From Buddleja alternifolia (lineage: Eukaryota > Streptophyta > Magnoliopsida > Lamiales > Scrophulariaceae), in NCBI GenBank assembly GCA_019426215.1, contig CM033405.1:31154199-31218198 (forward strand): a DNA stretch of 64,000 nucleotides, in the 5' to 3' direction. The notes under the pieces are model-generated. The model saw nothing but the letters and a program-made list of their open reading frames with translations. It had not been told where the DNA came from and ran no database searches. A program made the translations under genes and the position numbers. Shown piece after piece: positions 18,334-29,149 of this stretch (position 1 is its first letter; each line of letters starts with the position of its first letter).

Positions 18334-20966
18334 CTAGACGGGAGGTATGTTGGAAAATGAGAAACCTTTGTACCCCTTGTAAGCATAGTAGGCTATCCGC
18401 GTATAGTAGAAACCAGGAATGAATAGAATTCCACCAAGTATAGCGAAAAATAGCCCTGCATTATGGAATCAGATCAAAACAATTGAGAATGAAGGAAGTG
18501 GACTCGAGCATATATCTGATATAAGAAATAGAGATACTAAAAGGTAGACATGAGAACACGCTACATTCTATAGCACGACAATGTGCTCTAAAAGACGCTC
18601 CATTCTTTGTTCCGAGTGTTTCTTAAGGAGTGTCCCGAGACTTTAGGTACCAGCGTAATGGTGGACCCCATGGGGATGGTTTTAATAGTCTCATAGTTAT
18701 GAGTGCGAGGAGCTCCTAAGCCTATGTTTGGATATGTTCCTGAATTTTGTTTTCTAGATCACAATTTTCGAATATTTTCATCTAAAGCCCATTTTCAACC
18801 AAAAACACGTTTCCTCAAATTCACTTATGCACATCCCTATATTATCTATCAATCAAAACATCTTTCACTTCAAACTATCATCAAATAATTATTACTCCAT
18901 TCATTAAAAAATTTTAACCACACAATCATTATCAAAATAATTAACTCAATCATTTTACACCTCATACATCAATAAATCACATCATTTTACAAATTCCCAA
19001 CCATTTTCTAAAAACATAATCAAACAAAACAACCACCCCATCGTTTTCACAAAAATACCTATGATGCACAAGTTCCCAAGAACTTTTTAAAAACATATCC
19101 AAGCAAAGCCTAAGAATGACCGTTGTGTTCCCAGACAGAACTTTTCAATTCCAGTGACAGTTGAAAATGCAGAACAAAAGGTCAAGGGATAAATGGTAAA
19201 AGGGAATGACAAAAATATAGTTTTGCTGTCAGAAATATATAACTACCACGATGGTAGATGCAGCAGTGACAAAGCTATTCTAGAACTGTCAAGAGTATAC
19301 ACGTATTAGATAGTTTCTTGACCAGCAGAAAATGGGTTGATAACAGACTACTCACGACATCTTAGTAAACAGAGGAAGAAAAGTGTTAGCAGCTTTAATA
19401 TTACCGAGCGTTGTAACATCCATTGATTAATAACGGTAGCAGATACAGTTTCTTTTCAATAATTCGACAAAATAATTAGCTTGTCTTGATTTTGCCTGGT
19501 CTCTGTTAGCAAAAGGAGCTTCATAATTATATTAGCTTACATTAGATTCTCCGTAAATACCTTAATACGAGTCCTCAGAGAAGTTCTCAGGCTGTTTGAA
19601 CTTATAGAACTAAGCCACCCTAATTTATTAACCCCTCCTTCTTATTTCCCCCTTCGAAACTTCTTGAGTTTAACTACAATCCACTCTGAGATGTACTTCT
19701 ACAATGGCGTCTCTAACAAATGAGGCATTCTATGCAGAGAAGTCTAGCTTATCCGATATAAGACCATGGATTAAACTCATATTAAGCAAGTAAAAATTGA
19801 TTTTCTTTCATTTTTGCACCTTGCATTTTCATTTCCTTATTTTACAGGTATAGCAGAAAGAATCAACACCAACTTATTTATTCTACTTCCTTATTTCAGC
19901 TGTAATTTCCCCAAGTAACAATCATCTATAACTGATAAAATTATGAAATTCTATCAATCATATCAGCTCTGGCAAAATTGCAAGTTTAGTCACATAGGAT
20001 AGGGCCATTTTTATTTTAGTCCCGCACTTTACGCGATCTAAGAAAAAATCCCAATAACTTGACAAAGTTGCAATGTTAGTCATTTTTTTAAGCAATGTTG
20101 TTCCCGCAATTATCATTACGTCAAAAACTAACGGAATGGTCTACTGAAAATTGCATTTTGCCCACTGAAACTATATACCTTGTATCAAACACCCCTAAAC
20201 ATATTCTTCTGTCATTTACCCCCTTGACTATTAAAAAAGAACAAACAAAGTCATCATCTTCCCCAATCGTTTTTTATTTTTTATTATTTTTCAGGGTAGC
20301 AAGTGACAATAATTTTTGTTTAGGGGTGTTTAATACAGCTTGTATAGTTCAGGGTGTCAAATGTTATTTTTTAAAAAAACATTCCGGTAGTTTCCATTAA
20401 CTTTCCACTGGAAAATAAAGTATGGGACTAACATTGTTTAAGAAAATCACTAATGTTGCAACTTTTCAAAATTACTAGGACTATTTTTATGATCACGTAA
20501 ATCTCGGGACCAAAACTAAAACGGTCATATATCCTGTGGGACTCAATTTGCAATTTGACCTATCAGCTCTTCTCTGCAATAAACATCAATTTCAGAATAC
20601 GCCCAAAATAAAGGGCTCTCGAAATACGATCTTCAATAACTAAACATTGTCAACTCACTAAACCTAGTAATAATGTACTATTCCAACAATCAGAAAACGA
20701 AAAACCACAAAAACAGTTCAAAAATTGCGAGAAAAACAGATAAAATTAAAGAAACTATTCAGTGAAAAAAGTTTACCATGGGCGCGGTCGCCGCCGACTT
20801 CATTGACGGCCATGGCGATGCCGACGACGATTCCGAGTACGCCGGAAACGAAGAGAGCGACGGCGAGAGCGATCTCCTTGATCGGAGGCCTGTTGTTCAC
20901 CGCGTACGATGTCTCCATCATTATGTCCTCGTCCGATATTGAGAACGCGTGATCTACGTACGCCAT
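18334..20966 (-). CDS. TMEM230-family small transmembrane protein
   Basis: Exon 1 (20777-20966) and exon 2 (18334-18455) join at a phase-1 GT..AG intron to give 103 residues. The first exon encodes [14 protein letters not shown] and a hydrophobic helix ([17 protein letters not shown]). The second encodes another helix ([14 protein letters not shown]) followed by [18 protein letters not shown], the hallmark end of the family. Members are two-helix proteins of endomembranes linked to vesicle trafficking; the plant function is not well defined. The intron holds a Tourist-like and a Mutator-like MITE. The ATG matches plant homologues; an upstream in-frame start is not needed. A decapitated copy of exon 1 lies at 29656-29836. 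Confidence 0.93.
18720..19110. mobile_element. Tourist-like (PIF/Harbinger) MITE with TAA duplication
   Basis: Flanked by TAA at 18717-18719 and 19111-19113. The ends are GCCTATGTTTGGATATGTT and, from the right, GGCTTTGCTTGGATATGTTT. The interior is AT-rich and non-coding. The left end has lost one G of the usual GGC terminus. It lies in the TMEM230 intron. Confidence 0.8.
19971..20560. mobile_element. Mutator-like MITE with perfect 10-bp target duplication
   Basis: Flanked by TATCAGCTCT at 19961-19970 and again at 20561-20570. Terminal inverted repeats start GGCAAAATTGCAAGTTTAGT and GGTCAAATTGCAAATTGAGT and extend with diverged pairing for well over 100 bp (TTAGTCC and ACTTTG words recur on both sides). 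A 9-10 bp duplication and long TIRs define Mutator-like elements. An open stretch inside is not a gene. It sits in the TMEM230 intron. Confidence 0.9.
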
Positions 20967-22129
20967 TGTTGTTCTGTACAAATTTTGATGGATTTTTCCT
21001 TCTTCACCAATCTTGAGATTTTAGGGATTTTTGATATAGAGCAGAAAAGTTGGTTGGGTATTGGAAATGGTGGGCGTGGGGTGGGTGCTTGTGGAGAATA
21101 CTTCTAATAATAGTCTACGTAATAACATGAACGATATAATGCACCGACGAACGAAATGAGTCGAGTCGAACTGAATAAGTTGTTGTACAAGCTAGTTTGA
21201 ATAATTATCGAGCTTTAAATTCTGTTATTCAGCTTTGTTTGATTGGAAATTTAGTCGAGATCAAATAAAGTTTTATTGAAATGAACACAAATCGAGCTCG
21301 AATAACTTGTTAAATTTTTAACATATTTTATAATTTTTTTACTAATGAAGCTGAGCTTAAATCATATTTCAGAACTTATCAAATCACAAGTTGGTCGGGT
21401 TTAATTAGACACGTTTATGAGTATAGCTCAAACGAGCTTTAATAAATAATTTGGTTCGCCTTTCATCCGTAGTTGCACCAGAAAGGGGTGTTTGGATTGG
21501 GTTTTTAATGGTTTTATTGGATTTCATCCATTTTTCCTTTCTATAATTTTCATCTAGTTTCTATGTATATCTTTTTCATTTACAAGAGATTTTAAAATTC
21601 CTTTGATCTCAATTCATTTAATATTGCATATTAAGTTTGAGCATATGTTCAATAAAATTTGAAATTGGACACCAGCTCAATCCGATACATTAAAAAATGA
21701 TAAAATATGTCTGGAAATATCATGATACCCAACTATTGTTCAATTTAATTAAATCTTGATACAATTGACATTAAAATTAGATTCAAACATAATTTTTCAA
21801 ATTCAATAAAACTCAAATAAGCTTAAAATAATACTTTTTTAATCTCGACTCGGTTCATTTGCAATTGCATCTCTATTTAACCCTGCTAATTTTTTTCTAG
21901 ATTAAATGGAATAAGTGATAGTTTGATTACTCTTAGAATAATCCCTCCTAGAAAAGAACAAAAAGGTACATTACAATTGGTGAACAGTAAATGAAAAGTT
22001 TTAGTCCAAATTTATTTTGATTCAAATCCGATAATTATTCAAGTATATGTTCTATTCATCGTGACTGATTATTTATGAATGGACTAAATGACTAGTGTAT
22101 ATCTACTCATTTATGATTAGGTTGCATAC

Positions 22130-22534
22130 TGATGCGATGTACGTTTTCCTTCTCGCGCCCTTGCACAAGGTATTTTCCGCTTTGGCCGGAGCCTTACGAG
22201 TTTGTCTTTAAAAAGCGTTTCGCTAGAGACAGGGAAGTTGGGATTTATAAACCTCTCAAGACCCTTGTCTCCATCCGATGTCGAAAATAATTACATACAC
22301 ATCATTAGCCCCTCAGACGAGAGGCTTGGGTAGGGCACATGGTCTCGTTCCCACACACGGCGCCAATATGATGTGGCATGCATTTGCCTTTTCGCACAGG
22401 ACGCCGTTACATGGGGTATTGTCCGCTTAGCCGGAACCCCACAGGTTCTCGCTAGGAAGAAGGGAAATTGAGACTTATAAGCCTCTCAAGACCCTCGTCT
22501 CCATCCAATATGGGAAGTAGTTACATACAAATCA
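22130..22534 (-). mobile_element. TRIM retroelement (LTRs about 170 bp), copy A
   Basis: Two direct repeats of 166-175 bp (22130-22304 and 22369-22534). Read on the minus strand each starts TG and ends CA. Between them are only about 64 bp, which after the upstream LTR read TATTGGCGCCGTGTGTGGGA, a primer-binding-site-like sequence common in plant Ty3-type elements, and end in a short purine run before the second LTR. Flanks CATAC and CATGC form a near-perfect 5-bp target duplication. No coding capacity. The counterpart in unit B has a perfect duplication. Confidence 0.88.
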
Positions 22535-22877
22535 CATGCTATACTTGGGAAATCTTATATGCACCAAGAAAGGGTAAAATATTTCATAAAACATAAACTT
22601 AACATAAATTATATACACTTATCGTGCAAGTGTGTTAAAAAAAAAAAAAAGCTGAGAGAGAGAGAGAACATTATTTTAAAATAGAAAATCTCAAGTGAAC
22701 TAATTTAGTGTATGATGTATGATGATCCCGGTCTACCACAGAATTACCCGTTTTACCTAATTTAAGAAACCCGAGGGAGTCCACGAGTATTTAAACCAAA
22801 CCTCGTAGGAAACATACAACAATTATCCCAAAATAACAAGAAGCAATAAACGGAAGAAAATATAGTAACACCCTACA

Positions 22878-24483
22878 TTAGAACGACGCAATCTCATGTT
22901 CATTATCGACAATATTATGGAGCGAAAGCATCCCACTAGTATATTGCTTCCTCACCTCCCTATACTTCTCAAGTAGCACTTTGAAGCATGGTTCAACATC
23001 CCAAAACACTACTTCATCACAAAACTTACTCTTAACCGGCATGAAAACAGCTTCTGCTCTATCCCGATGCTCAACCAGTAAATCAAACGCGTACCTGCCA
23101 TCTGCTGATTTCTCTATTTCGCCCTCAACAGCAAAATACTTCATCCATCTTAAGCATTCAAGAGGATCTTCATTTTTCTGTATAGCCTCCTCTAAATGTT
23201 CGGTATCTGAAAAATTTGACTGACTTCTGATCATATTGATTAAGTGCTTGAAAAATATTATCTGATTATCATGAAGCGAATGTTTGCTGTCTGAGGATGA
23301 TAATATTGCGCCAACCAAACAAGCCTTTCGCAATTTTGGATCAAGGTTGGCAATTAACTTTATTGCAATATGCAGTAGCTTTACGGATATTGAATGGAGA
23401 TTCCAATGCAGAGAATCAGTAGATGTGCATTGAAATGCTTTCGATTTTTCACTCCAACAATAGAGCGCAACATGCATAAAACCTTCCCACCTGTCACGAA
23501 CAATGGTCACAATTTTAGAAAATAATCAGGTATCGGACATCTCATTAAATGGAGACCCGAAAATACACGATACCTTCTTCAAGACACTTAAAAGAACATT
23601 TTTTAAGGATCAAATTAAATCAAGTACAACTCAAACTAATCGGTGTATACTTTATAAGATAAAAGAAGATATTTTGTGCAAACTAGTTTTGATAGGATTA
23701 TAGTTTGAGCACAGCTAGGGTAATTGGTATTTTGCAGCTTCCAATTTTGCTCGTTCGGCACTTTTTTGACCATTTCTTAATATTATATGACAGATTGCAC
23801 CCTTCAACTAATATTTGCTTGGCGAAGTGCACCTCACACTTTCTTTCTTGGTTAAAATTGTGCAGGATAAACAATTTAAAAGTTTTATGGTGAAAAATCA
23901 TCCGATGATGTTTATTAACTCCATTTTCAGACGATAAAAACTTCTCCTCATTCTCTCCTCCCCATTTTTGTAATTTGAAAATGGAGGGAATCAATAGCGT
24001 CTGACCATTTACCCCTAAAAAACTGACATTTTTTTTAAAAAAATTCAGCTTGAAAGTGCCTCCGGTGCACTCTGCCAAGCAAATGTTACTTGAACGGTGC
24101 AATATGCCATTTTCGCAAATTTAGGGTGCAAAGTGCCAAACGGGCCTAATTGGATAGTGCAGATGCCAATTAACCGAACCGTTATGTTATAAACTAATAT
24201 AAATTGTTCAAAATATTCTGAAATACTAAGGGTTATACCCGATGATGTATTAAATCGAAGTACTTACTCAAATGGTGGCTCAATTTCAATAGCTAAAGTC
24301 AAATGCAAGGAGAAACCATTCACATTTTCATCATCATCCACGCCCGTTCGTGCCTCGTGAGGAAAACCTCGTGGAATATACAAGACATCGCCTTCTTTCA
24401 GCAAAAACTCTTGGCATCCATCGTCCTTACGACTTTCATCCTCCAAATAATGCAATTTATCACAAGATTCAAACGAGGTAACT
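22878..24483 (-). pseudogene. Truncated NO66/MINA53-like oxygenase, 3' copy in unit A
   Basis: Carries the last exon (22878 to about 23490, open throughout) and the 3' part of the catalytic exon (about 24268-24483), with the intron and its MITE kept between them. It is cut at 24483, where viral sequence begins. The remaining piece keeps PRGFPHEA with the last iron-binding histidine, but the H-x-D pair and everything upstream are gone, so it cannot form an active oxygenase. It has in-frame losses relative to the intact gene (three codons after DENVN, one near FSD) and no stop codons, which suggests a young duplicate or some constraint. No promoter of its own is evident. Confidence 0.88.
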
Positions 24484-24485
24484 TA

Positions 24486-25490
24486 TTATAATTCTTTAAC
24501 AAAATCTTTAGTTTCTTCTGTGGAATAACCCCAATAAGCTCTTGCTCCAAGTAATGGAAGCGGGTTATTATAATTCTGTATCAAGTCAAAGATGCGAATT
24601 CCTGGATATTCATCAGGATATCTGTATGCATCATATAACTTATTCTGAGTTTGCATAAGCTCCCAGAACTTATCTTCCTCTGCTGTACGTAATATCTTCC
24701 CTGTGATTTCTGTGGGCAGATATGACAAAAACCAGTGCTTGACATAAGAGTTGAGACTCATTAATGTCTGGAACTTTTCTGTAGGAATTGCTTCAAGAAC
24801 CTTCTGATGGTTGAATTCCTCTAGCTGTTGCTCCATGTCTAGGATATAATATTCCTGGTTTTGGAGTATTTCTTCCGTCTGAGATTTGTATTTTTTCAAA
24901 TCTTCAATTTCTGTCATAAGGTCAGCAATTTTGAACTGCAACTCATTGTTTTCAACTGTGAGAAGCCTGCTGCGATCCTTATGGTAATTCAGAGTTTCCT
25001 CTGTTCTGTCCTTCTTAGGCAATTCATCCGAGGATGAAGATGCTTCAGATGATCTTCCAAAAGTTTCAAAATAAAGTGAATTATGTGAAAGAGTGGAATT
25101 TTTCTGTAAACTGGAAAAGGCTTCATGAAATGAATAGAATCCTTTCCATCTCAAAAATAATTTTGATTTTTTCTGTTTATCACTCTCTACCTGTCTAGAG
25201 AGGTTTTCAAAATTGACATAAATTCCAGGTTTATTTCCATTATACAGAGCATAATGGGTAAAACTTTGTTTTCCCTTGGACATCATTTTTGAAAAATAAA
25301 AGTTCAAAGCACAACAAAGGATATGCTTCAAAGTGTTCTGTTCTGGAATCGTTTTAAGACTCCAAAAATGATCTAGTAAAGTCTGCTGCTGTAAATCTAC
25401 AGGACAGTCAGCTATAACTTTAAAGCCATTGTTCTTCTGAATTTTAAGCTCAGTTTTACCGAACTTAATAGAATTCTGTTGTTGAGCCAT
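24486..25490 (-). CDS. Viral transactivator/viroplasmin-like protein (gene VI type)
   Basis: An intact frame of 334 residues from ATG (MAQQQNSIKF) to a stop two bases inside the viral edge. Residues near 80-130 resemble the caulimovirus VI / RNase H1 N-terminal fold (HYALYNG then PGIY, then F-x-EAF), which in the family binds RNA duplexes or ribosomal factors. A Ser/Asp/Glu-rich linker (SSEASSSSDELPKKD) follows, then a coiled coil of about 60 residues (NNELQFKIADLMTEIEDLKK), then a conserved-looking C-terminus. Family proteins form viroplasms and help reinitiation on polycistronic RNA. Whether this copy is expressed is unknown. The 250 bp upstream look like an inter-ORF spacer. Confidence 0.7.
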   Translation of the reverse strand: MAQQQNSIKFGKTELKIQKNNGFKVIADCPVDLQQQTLLDHFWSLKTIPEQNTLKHILCCALNFYFSKMMSKGKQSFTHYALYNGNKPGIYVNFENLSRQVESDKQKKSKLFLRWKGFYSFHEAFSSLQKNSTLSHNSLYFETFGRSSEASSSSDELPKKDRTEETLNYHKDRSRLLTVENNELQFKIADLMTEIEDLKKYKSQTEEILQNQEYYILDMEQQLEEFNHQKVLEAIPTEKFQTLMSLNSYVKHWFLSYLPTEITGKILRTAEEDKFWELMQTQNKLYDAYRYPDEYPGIRIFDLIQNYNNPLPLLGARAYWGYSTEETKDFVKEL

Positions 25491-25736
25491 GGATATATGC
25501 TCAGAATACAGTATAAAACACTGCACTGCTGTGATTTCAGGATGTGAAATCTTTCACTGCGTAATATGCAGCACGGAAAATGTTCCGAAGAACTTCTGTA
25601 GTAACAAAGATCTAATCGATCTTTTTGCTGTGATCAGGGGATCTGACTTAAATTTCTGTAGTGAAGCTTTTGCTCAGCTCCTGAAGCTCTTCTGTCGCTA
25701 AATCTGTTGCAGAAAAGGATTAGTTTGGATAATTCG

Positions 25737-26324
25737 TCATAATTTATCAGCAAAGGAATTATCCCTACCCTTTATGTGCTCAATTTCTACTGTGACACCA
25801 GTTCTACAGACATAATCCATATAATTGATCCACCTGTTTCTGGATAAACGGTTATTATTAATCTTATTAAAAAAGTTAACAATAGCGGCACAATCTGTAC
25901 GAAGACAAAATTCATTTTTATCAAAAAAAAAGATTTTGAACTTCTCTAAGTTGTAAATACATGCCATAATCTCGGCATCCATTGATGAAATTGCTGTTTT
26001 ATATTTGCCATGAGTATATCAGGCAATTTTTTCTGTGGAAGCTGGGGAAAATTTGTTAGGTTTCCATTTTAGGATACCACCCCAACCTGAGAGACATCCA
26101 TCAACTTCTATGATGATGTAACTCTTTTCTGGAGGTAGTTGCAAATCAGGGAGATTTGAAACGATTCTTTTAATTTCTTTAACAAGAGTAAAATCCTGCA
26201 TGTTAAATTTTCTTTCACCTTTGAGTGAAGTTTTACTGTAAAGAGGACCAGTATACCTGGTCAAATTTGGTATAAAATTTCTAGCATAATTTAATATACC
26301 AAGAAACTTCTGTAATCCTTTCAA
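25737..26324 (-). pseudogene. Viral RNase H domain (broken)
   Basis: Encodes the end of the RT connection and an RNase H domain: an acidic start (IIIEVDGCLSGWGG), a second acidic patch (MDAEIMACI) and RTDCAAIVNFF, followed by EIEHIKGRDNSFADKL, the typical C-terminal part. These are the D..E..D residues of retroelement RNase H. A single in-frame TGA at 26019-26021 interrupts it, and it is out of frame with the RT upstream. It removes the RNA template in live viruses; here it is inactive. Confidence 0.85.
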
Positions 26325-26837
26325 TTCTGAAAGTTTTCTTCTGGAAAAGACACAATTGCCTTTACAATGTGAGGCTGTAACTTGATGATTCCTTTACCTA
26401 TTTCTAAGCCAAGGAACTCAATTCTGGTTACTCCTATCTCCAACTTTGATTTAGATAAGATTAAACCATGTTGTTCGCATACAGAGAAAAATTTACGCAG
26501 ATGTGAAACATGCTGTGAGATATTATCAGAGAACACTAAAATGTCATCAATGTAACATATATCTGTTGAAGATATTATCCATCTTCTGCTGGAAAACTGC
26601 TGGGGCATTTTTAAGGCCAAATGGCATAACAAGCCATTCATAATGACCCTGTGGAACCACAAAAGCAGTCCATTCGATGCTGTCAGGATGCATTGCAACT
26701 TGGTGAAAGCCTGACTTTAAGTCAAACTTGCTGTAGACCATTTTGTCTTTAATTTTCAAGAGTAGATAATCAATACCCGGCAAAGAGTATTGGTTCTTAT
26801 GTGTATTATCGTTTAGTCTCTTGTAATTATAGACCAT
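26321..26837 (-). pseudogene. Viral reverse transcriptase core (broken)
   Basis: Shows RT blocks in order: VYNYKRLND, SKFDLKSGFHQV, LVMPFGLKNAPAVFQ, then CYIDDILVFS with the YIDD catalytic pair, then a primer-grip region (EFLGLEIGKG). The reading frame shifts between the FQ and YIDD blocks (about 26560-26600) and again near 26324-26340. The N-terminal RT region from about 26840 to 27095 is recognisable but contains a stop. It cannot yield an active enzyme. Confidence 0.9.
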
Positions 26838-27095
26838 TCTGGTTTTACCTCGCTACTGTTGTCCATCACTGGGGAATATCAGTTCCTGATTTTACAATGA
26901 AGGCAGCTGTTCGGTGTCTGGAATTGGAGGGACGAATAACTCCAATTTTAAGAAGCTGAGAAATATGCTTCTCATATTCTGTAGCCATATCCAAAGAAGG
27001 AATAATGGGCTTATCCTGAATAACTAGATCAGGGTTAATGATATCTAGTTTGCAAATAATTTGGTTTTTAGACCAATGCTGTAAAGGGTTTTCAC

Positions 27096-27676
27096 CTATA
27101 TCTCCAATTTAGAAAGAATTGGAATAATCTGATTTTCAAAATCTGCAAGTTTACCTATATTGTAAAAACAATATTGGGCAATTAAACAATTCTGCTCATA
27201 GGAATTTTCTTCTAATTCCTTGAATACATTACAGATCTGTCCTGATATAGGAGTAGACTGTAGTGTATCAAGTTTCTTATAGAAAGTGATAATTCCTTTC
27301 TCAATCCTAATTCCCCCTCGGAATGCTTCAATAAAATTCATTCCAAGAATTAGTTGAGTTCTGTCAGCTATATCTAAATTTTTAAAGACATAGGTGAAAG
27401 GCAAAGGATACTTTCTTGGTTAGAAGAAATTAATCCTTGTTTTACCTTCATTCTAGAAGTTTGTTCTGAATTTATTCCCTTCATAGTGATTATGTTGGGA
27501 GATAATTCATAACATTTTTCTGGAAGAGCAGTGATGTTAATACAACATTTAGATGCTCCTGTATCAAGAATGGCTTGAACAATGTAATTCTCACCATCAA
27601 TCTCGATATTTGCTGTAAGATTTAAAAGGTTATTAGTAACACTTGCTAACCTCTTAATTTTTGAAGTTTCAGCCAT
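27096..27676 (-). pseudogene. Viral aspartic protease and start of the pol frame (broken)
   Basis: Begins MAETSKIKRL and carries ILDTGAS, the active-site triad of retroviral-type aspartic proteases, within the first 45 residues. A frameshift near 27374-27404 splits the domain; the second half includes LILGMNF, the usual strand after the active site. The ATG overlaps the end of the coat frame in another phase, suggesting that gag-like and pol-like frames were originally separate ORFs. In live relatives it cleaves the polyprotein. Confidence 0.8.
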
Positions 27677-27822
27677 ATTAATTCTGTATGAAATTCATGA
27701 TCGTCTTTATGATCACTAATTTCATTATCATGTTCTTTCAAAGTTAATCTATCAATTTCTAATTCATGATTAACAATTTTCTGTTTGAAAAGTAAAACTT
27801 CTTGTTCTAATTCACAAATATG

Positions 27823-29148
27823 CTAGGACAATTGATGAATTAGGGTTCTGTGATGAATAGAAACTGGTTTAGGAGGTAACTCTCCTAAAGGAATTGCTTG
27901 CTGTAACTTGAGCTTTGCACAGAATGAACAAAGAGTCATACTGCACATAGAACAATGTGTTCTTGCTCTTTTAACTGTTTTCTTGTTACAGAAAAAACAG
28001 CTAATTTCTGTGTATGGTACATCCTTATGATGTTCCCATACGTGTACGCATTCACTTTGCTGTTTACTTAATACCTTATGGGTACGTTGTATGTTCCAAT
28101 CTGATTCTGTACATTCTGTAATGAAAGAAAGTCTTTCCTGTTTTTCAACTTCATCATCTGAATAAGAACAGATGTCAGAGTCATTTGGATCTTCACCAGA
28201 TTCCAAGGATACAATATCCCATTCTGGATCTAACTCCAACTCTTGATATGTTGAAAGTCCTTCTTTATTAACATTTCTGTTATTGCAATTGTTTGCATAG
28301 TGACCTTCTTCGCCACAAATGAAACATTTGCACCTAGTATTACCAGGTTTTCTGGTCTTAAATTTCTTCACATGGTTTCTGTGAGTATGCTGTCCTTTGT
28401 AATTTGTAGCTCTCCTAAGGTACTTCTTAGGCTTACTACTTCTGTTATCGACACCAGGGATGAATATATTCTTACAGAAAGAAAAATCCTTCGCTTGTCT
28501 ATTAATTTCATTTTGCCTACAGAGTTGTTGTAACACCTGATATGTAAAATTGATTCTGGGAAAAACTCCTATATTGAAATTTGGATTCTGTTCATCCCAA
28601 AGCTGTTGTAACCTTTCATTGAAAGGAGCCGGGAGTTTTCTGAAAAACTTAGCAGAAAGTTCTGCAGATAAGAAAGCTTGACCAGTTTTGCCGGCAAGAC
28701 TCGTAAACTGGCTAGCATATTGAGGAAAGTCTCTCATATTATTTATTGTGAGCCTTTCAATCTCAAGTAATGCTGTATTCTGCATTGATTCATCGTCGTA
28801 TCCAAGTATCAATTGTCGCACTTGTTGTGTGACATTTTCTGTATTGTCTGCACTCATCACAAGTTCATTGTACTCATTCGGACATGCAGCTCTCCAAGAT
28901 TGAAAATAAAATTTAGGGACTTCCCCTAAAAGGTTTTCAATGTACATAACCTTATCAGTGTTATCTGAAAAGGTTTTTGATAAACAATGGGTTATCGTAT
29001 TTGATTCCCATCGTCTTATTTTATCTTCCCATTCAGCAATGTCTGATCCAAGGATCAACATGCTTCCTTTATCTACGTTAGCAGAAGGAAGGGAGGTTTG
29101 CAATTCTGGACAATACATTCTTCCAGCTGGTTGTGGTATTGAAAACAC
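27823..29148 (-). CDS. Viral coat protein with CCHC zinc knuckle
   Basis: An open frame of about 441 residues. The central region (about 30-230) has the capsid-like pattern of caulimovirids (W-E-D-K-IRRWE, then W-R-AACP, then FPQYASQF). A basic stretch is followed by the knuckle CFICGEEGHYANNC (C275, C278, H283, C288) that binds the RNA pregenome. An acidic region and a second Cys/His cluster (CFFC..CSMC..CSFC) follow; paired Cys-rich motifs occur in badnavirus-type proteins. The frame ends at a TAG, but downstream codons in the same frame continue as a coiled-coil-like stretch to about 27650, so the stop may be a later lesion. No ATG at the start: it enters by a frameshift from the upstream region. 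Confidence 0.75.
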   Translation of the reverse strand: MFSIPQPAGRMYCPELQTSLPSANVDKGSMLILGSDIAEWEDKIRRWESNTITHCLSKTFSDNTDKVMYIENLLGEVPKFYFQSWRAACPNEYNELVMSADNTENVTQQVRQLILGYDDESMQNTALLEIERLTINNMRDFPQYASQFTSLAGKTGQAFLSAELSAKFFRKLPAPFNERLQQLWDEQNPNFNIGVFPRINFTYQVLQQLCRQNEINRQAKDFSFCKNIFIPGVDNRSSKPKKYLRRATNYKGQHTHRNHVKKFKTRKPGNTRCKCFICGEEGHYANNCNNRNVNKEGLSTYQELELDPEWDIVSLESGEDPNDSDICSYSDDEVEKQERLSFITECTESDWNIQRTHKVLSKQQSECVHVWEHHKDVPYTEISCFFCNKKTVKRARTHCSMCSMTLCSFCAKLKLQQAIPLGELPPKPVSIHHRTLIHQLS

Positions 29149-29149
29149 T

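Larger units (their letters stand above)
20612..24483. repeat. Segmental tandem duplication, unit A
   Basis: This unit starts in TMEM230 intron 1 and ends inside the catalytic exon of the oxygenase gene. It aligns in direct orientation with 29486-34081 through exons, introns, intergenic DNA and shared mobile elements. Differences: about 187 bp near 21620-21806 and 36 bp near 21916-21952 are present only here; a 1 kb insertion is present only in unit B. It contains the real TMEM230 exon 1. About 1.1 kb between TMEM230 and the TRIM (roughly 20967-22129) holds no other gene, only old AT-rich repeats with CGAGCTC words. Confidence 0.93.

Noticed and set aside
20095..20400. Open frame of about 100 codons on the plus strand
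   Set aside because: It lies wholly inside the Mutator-like MITE and includes part of its TIR; no similarity to a protein family.
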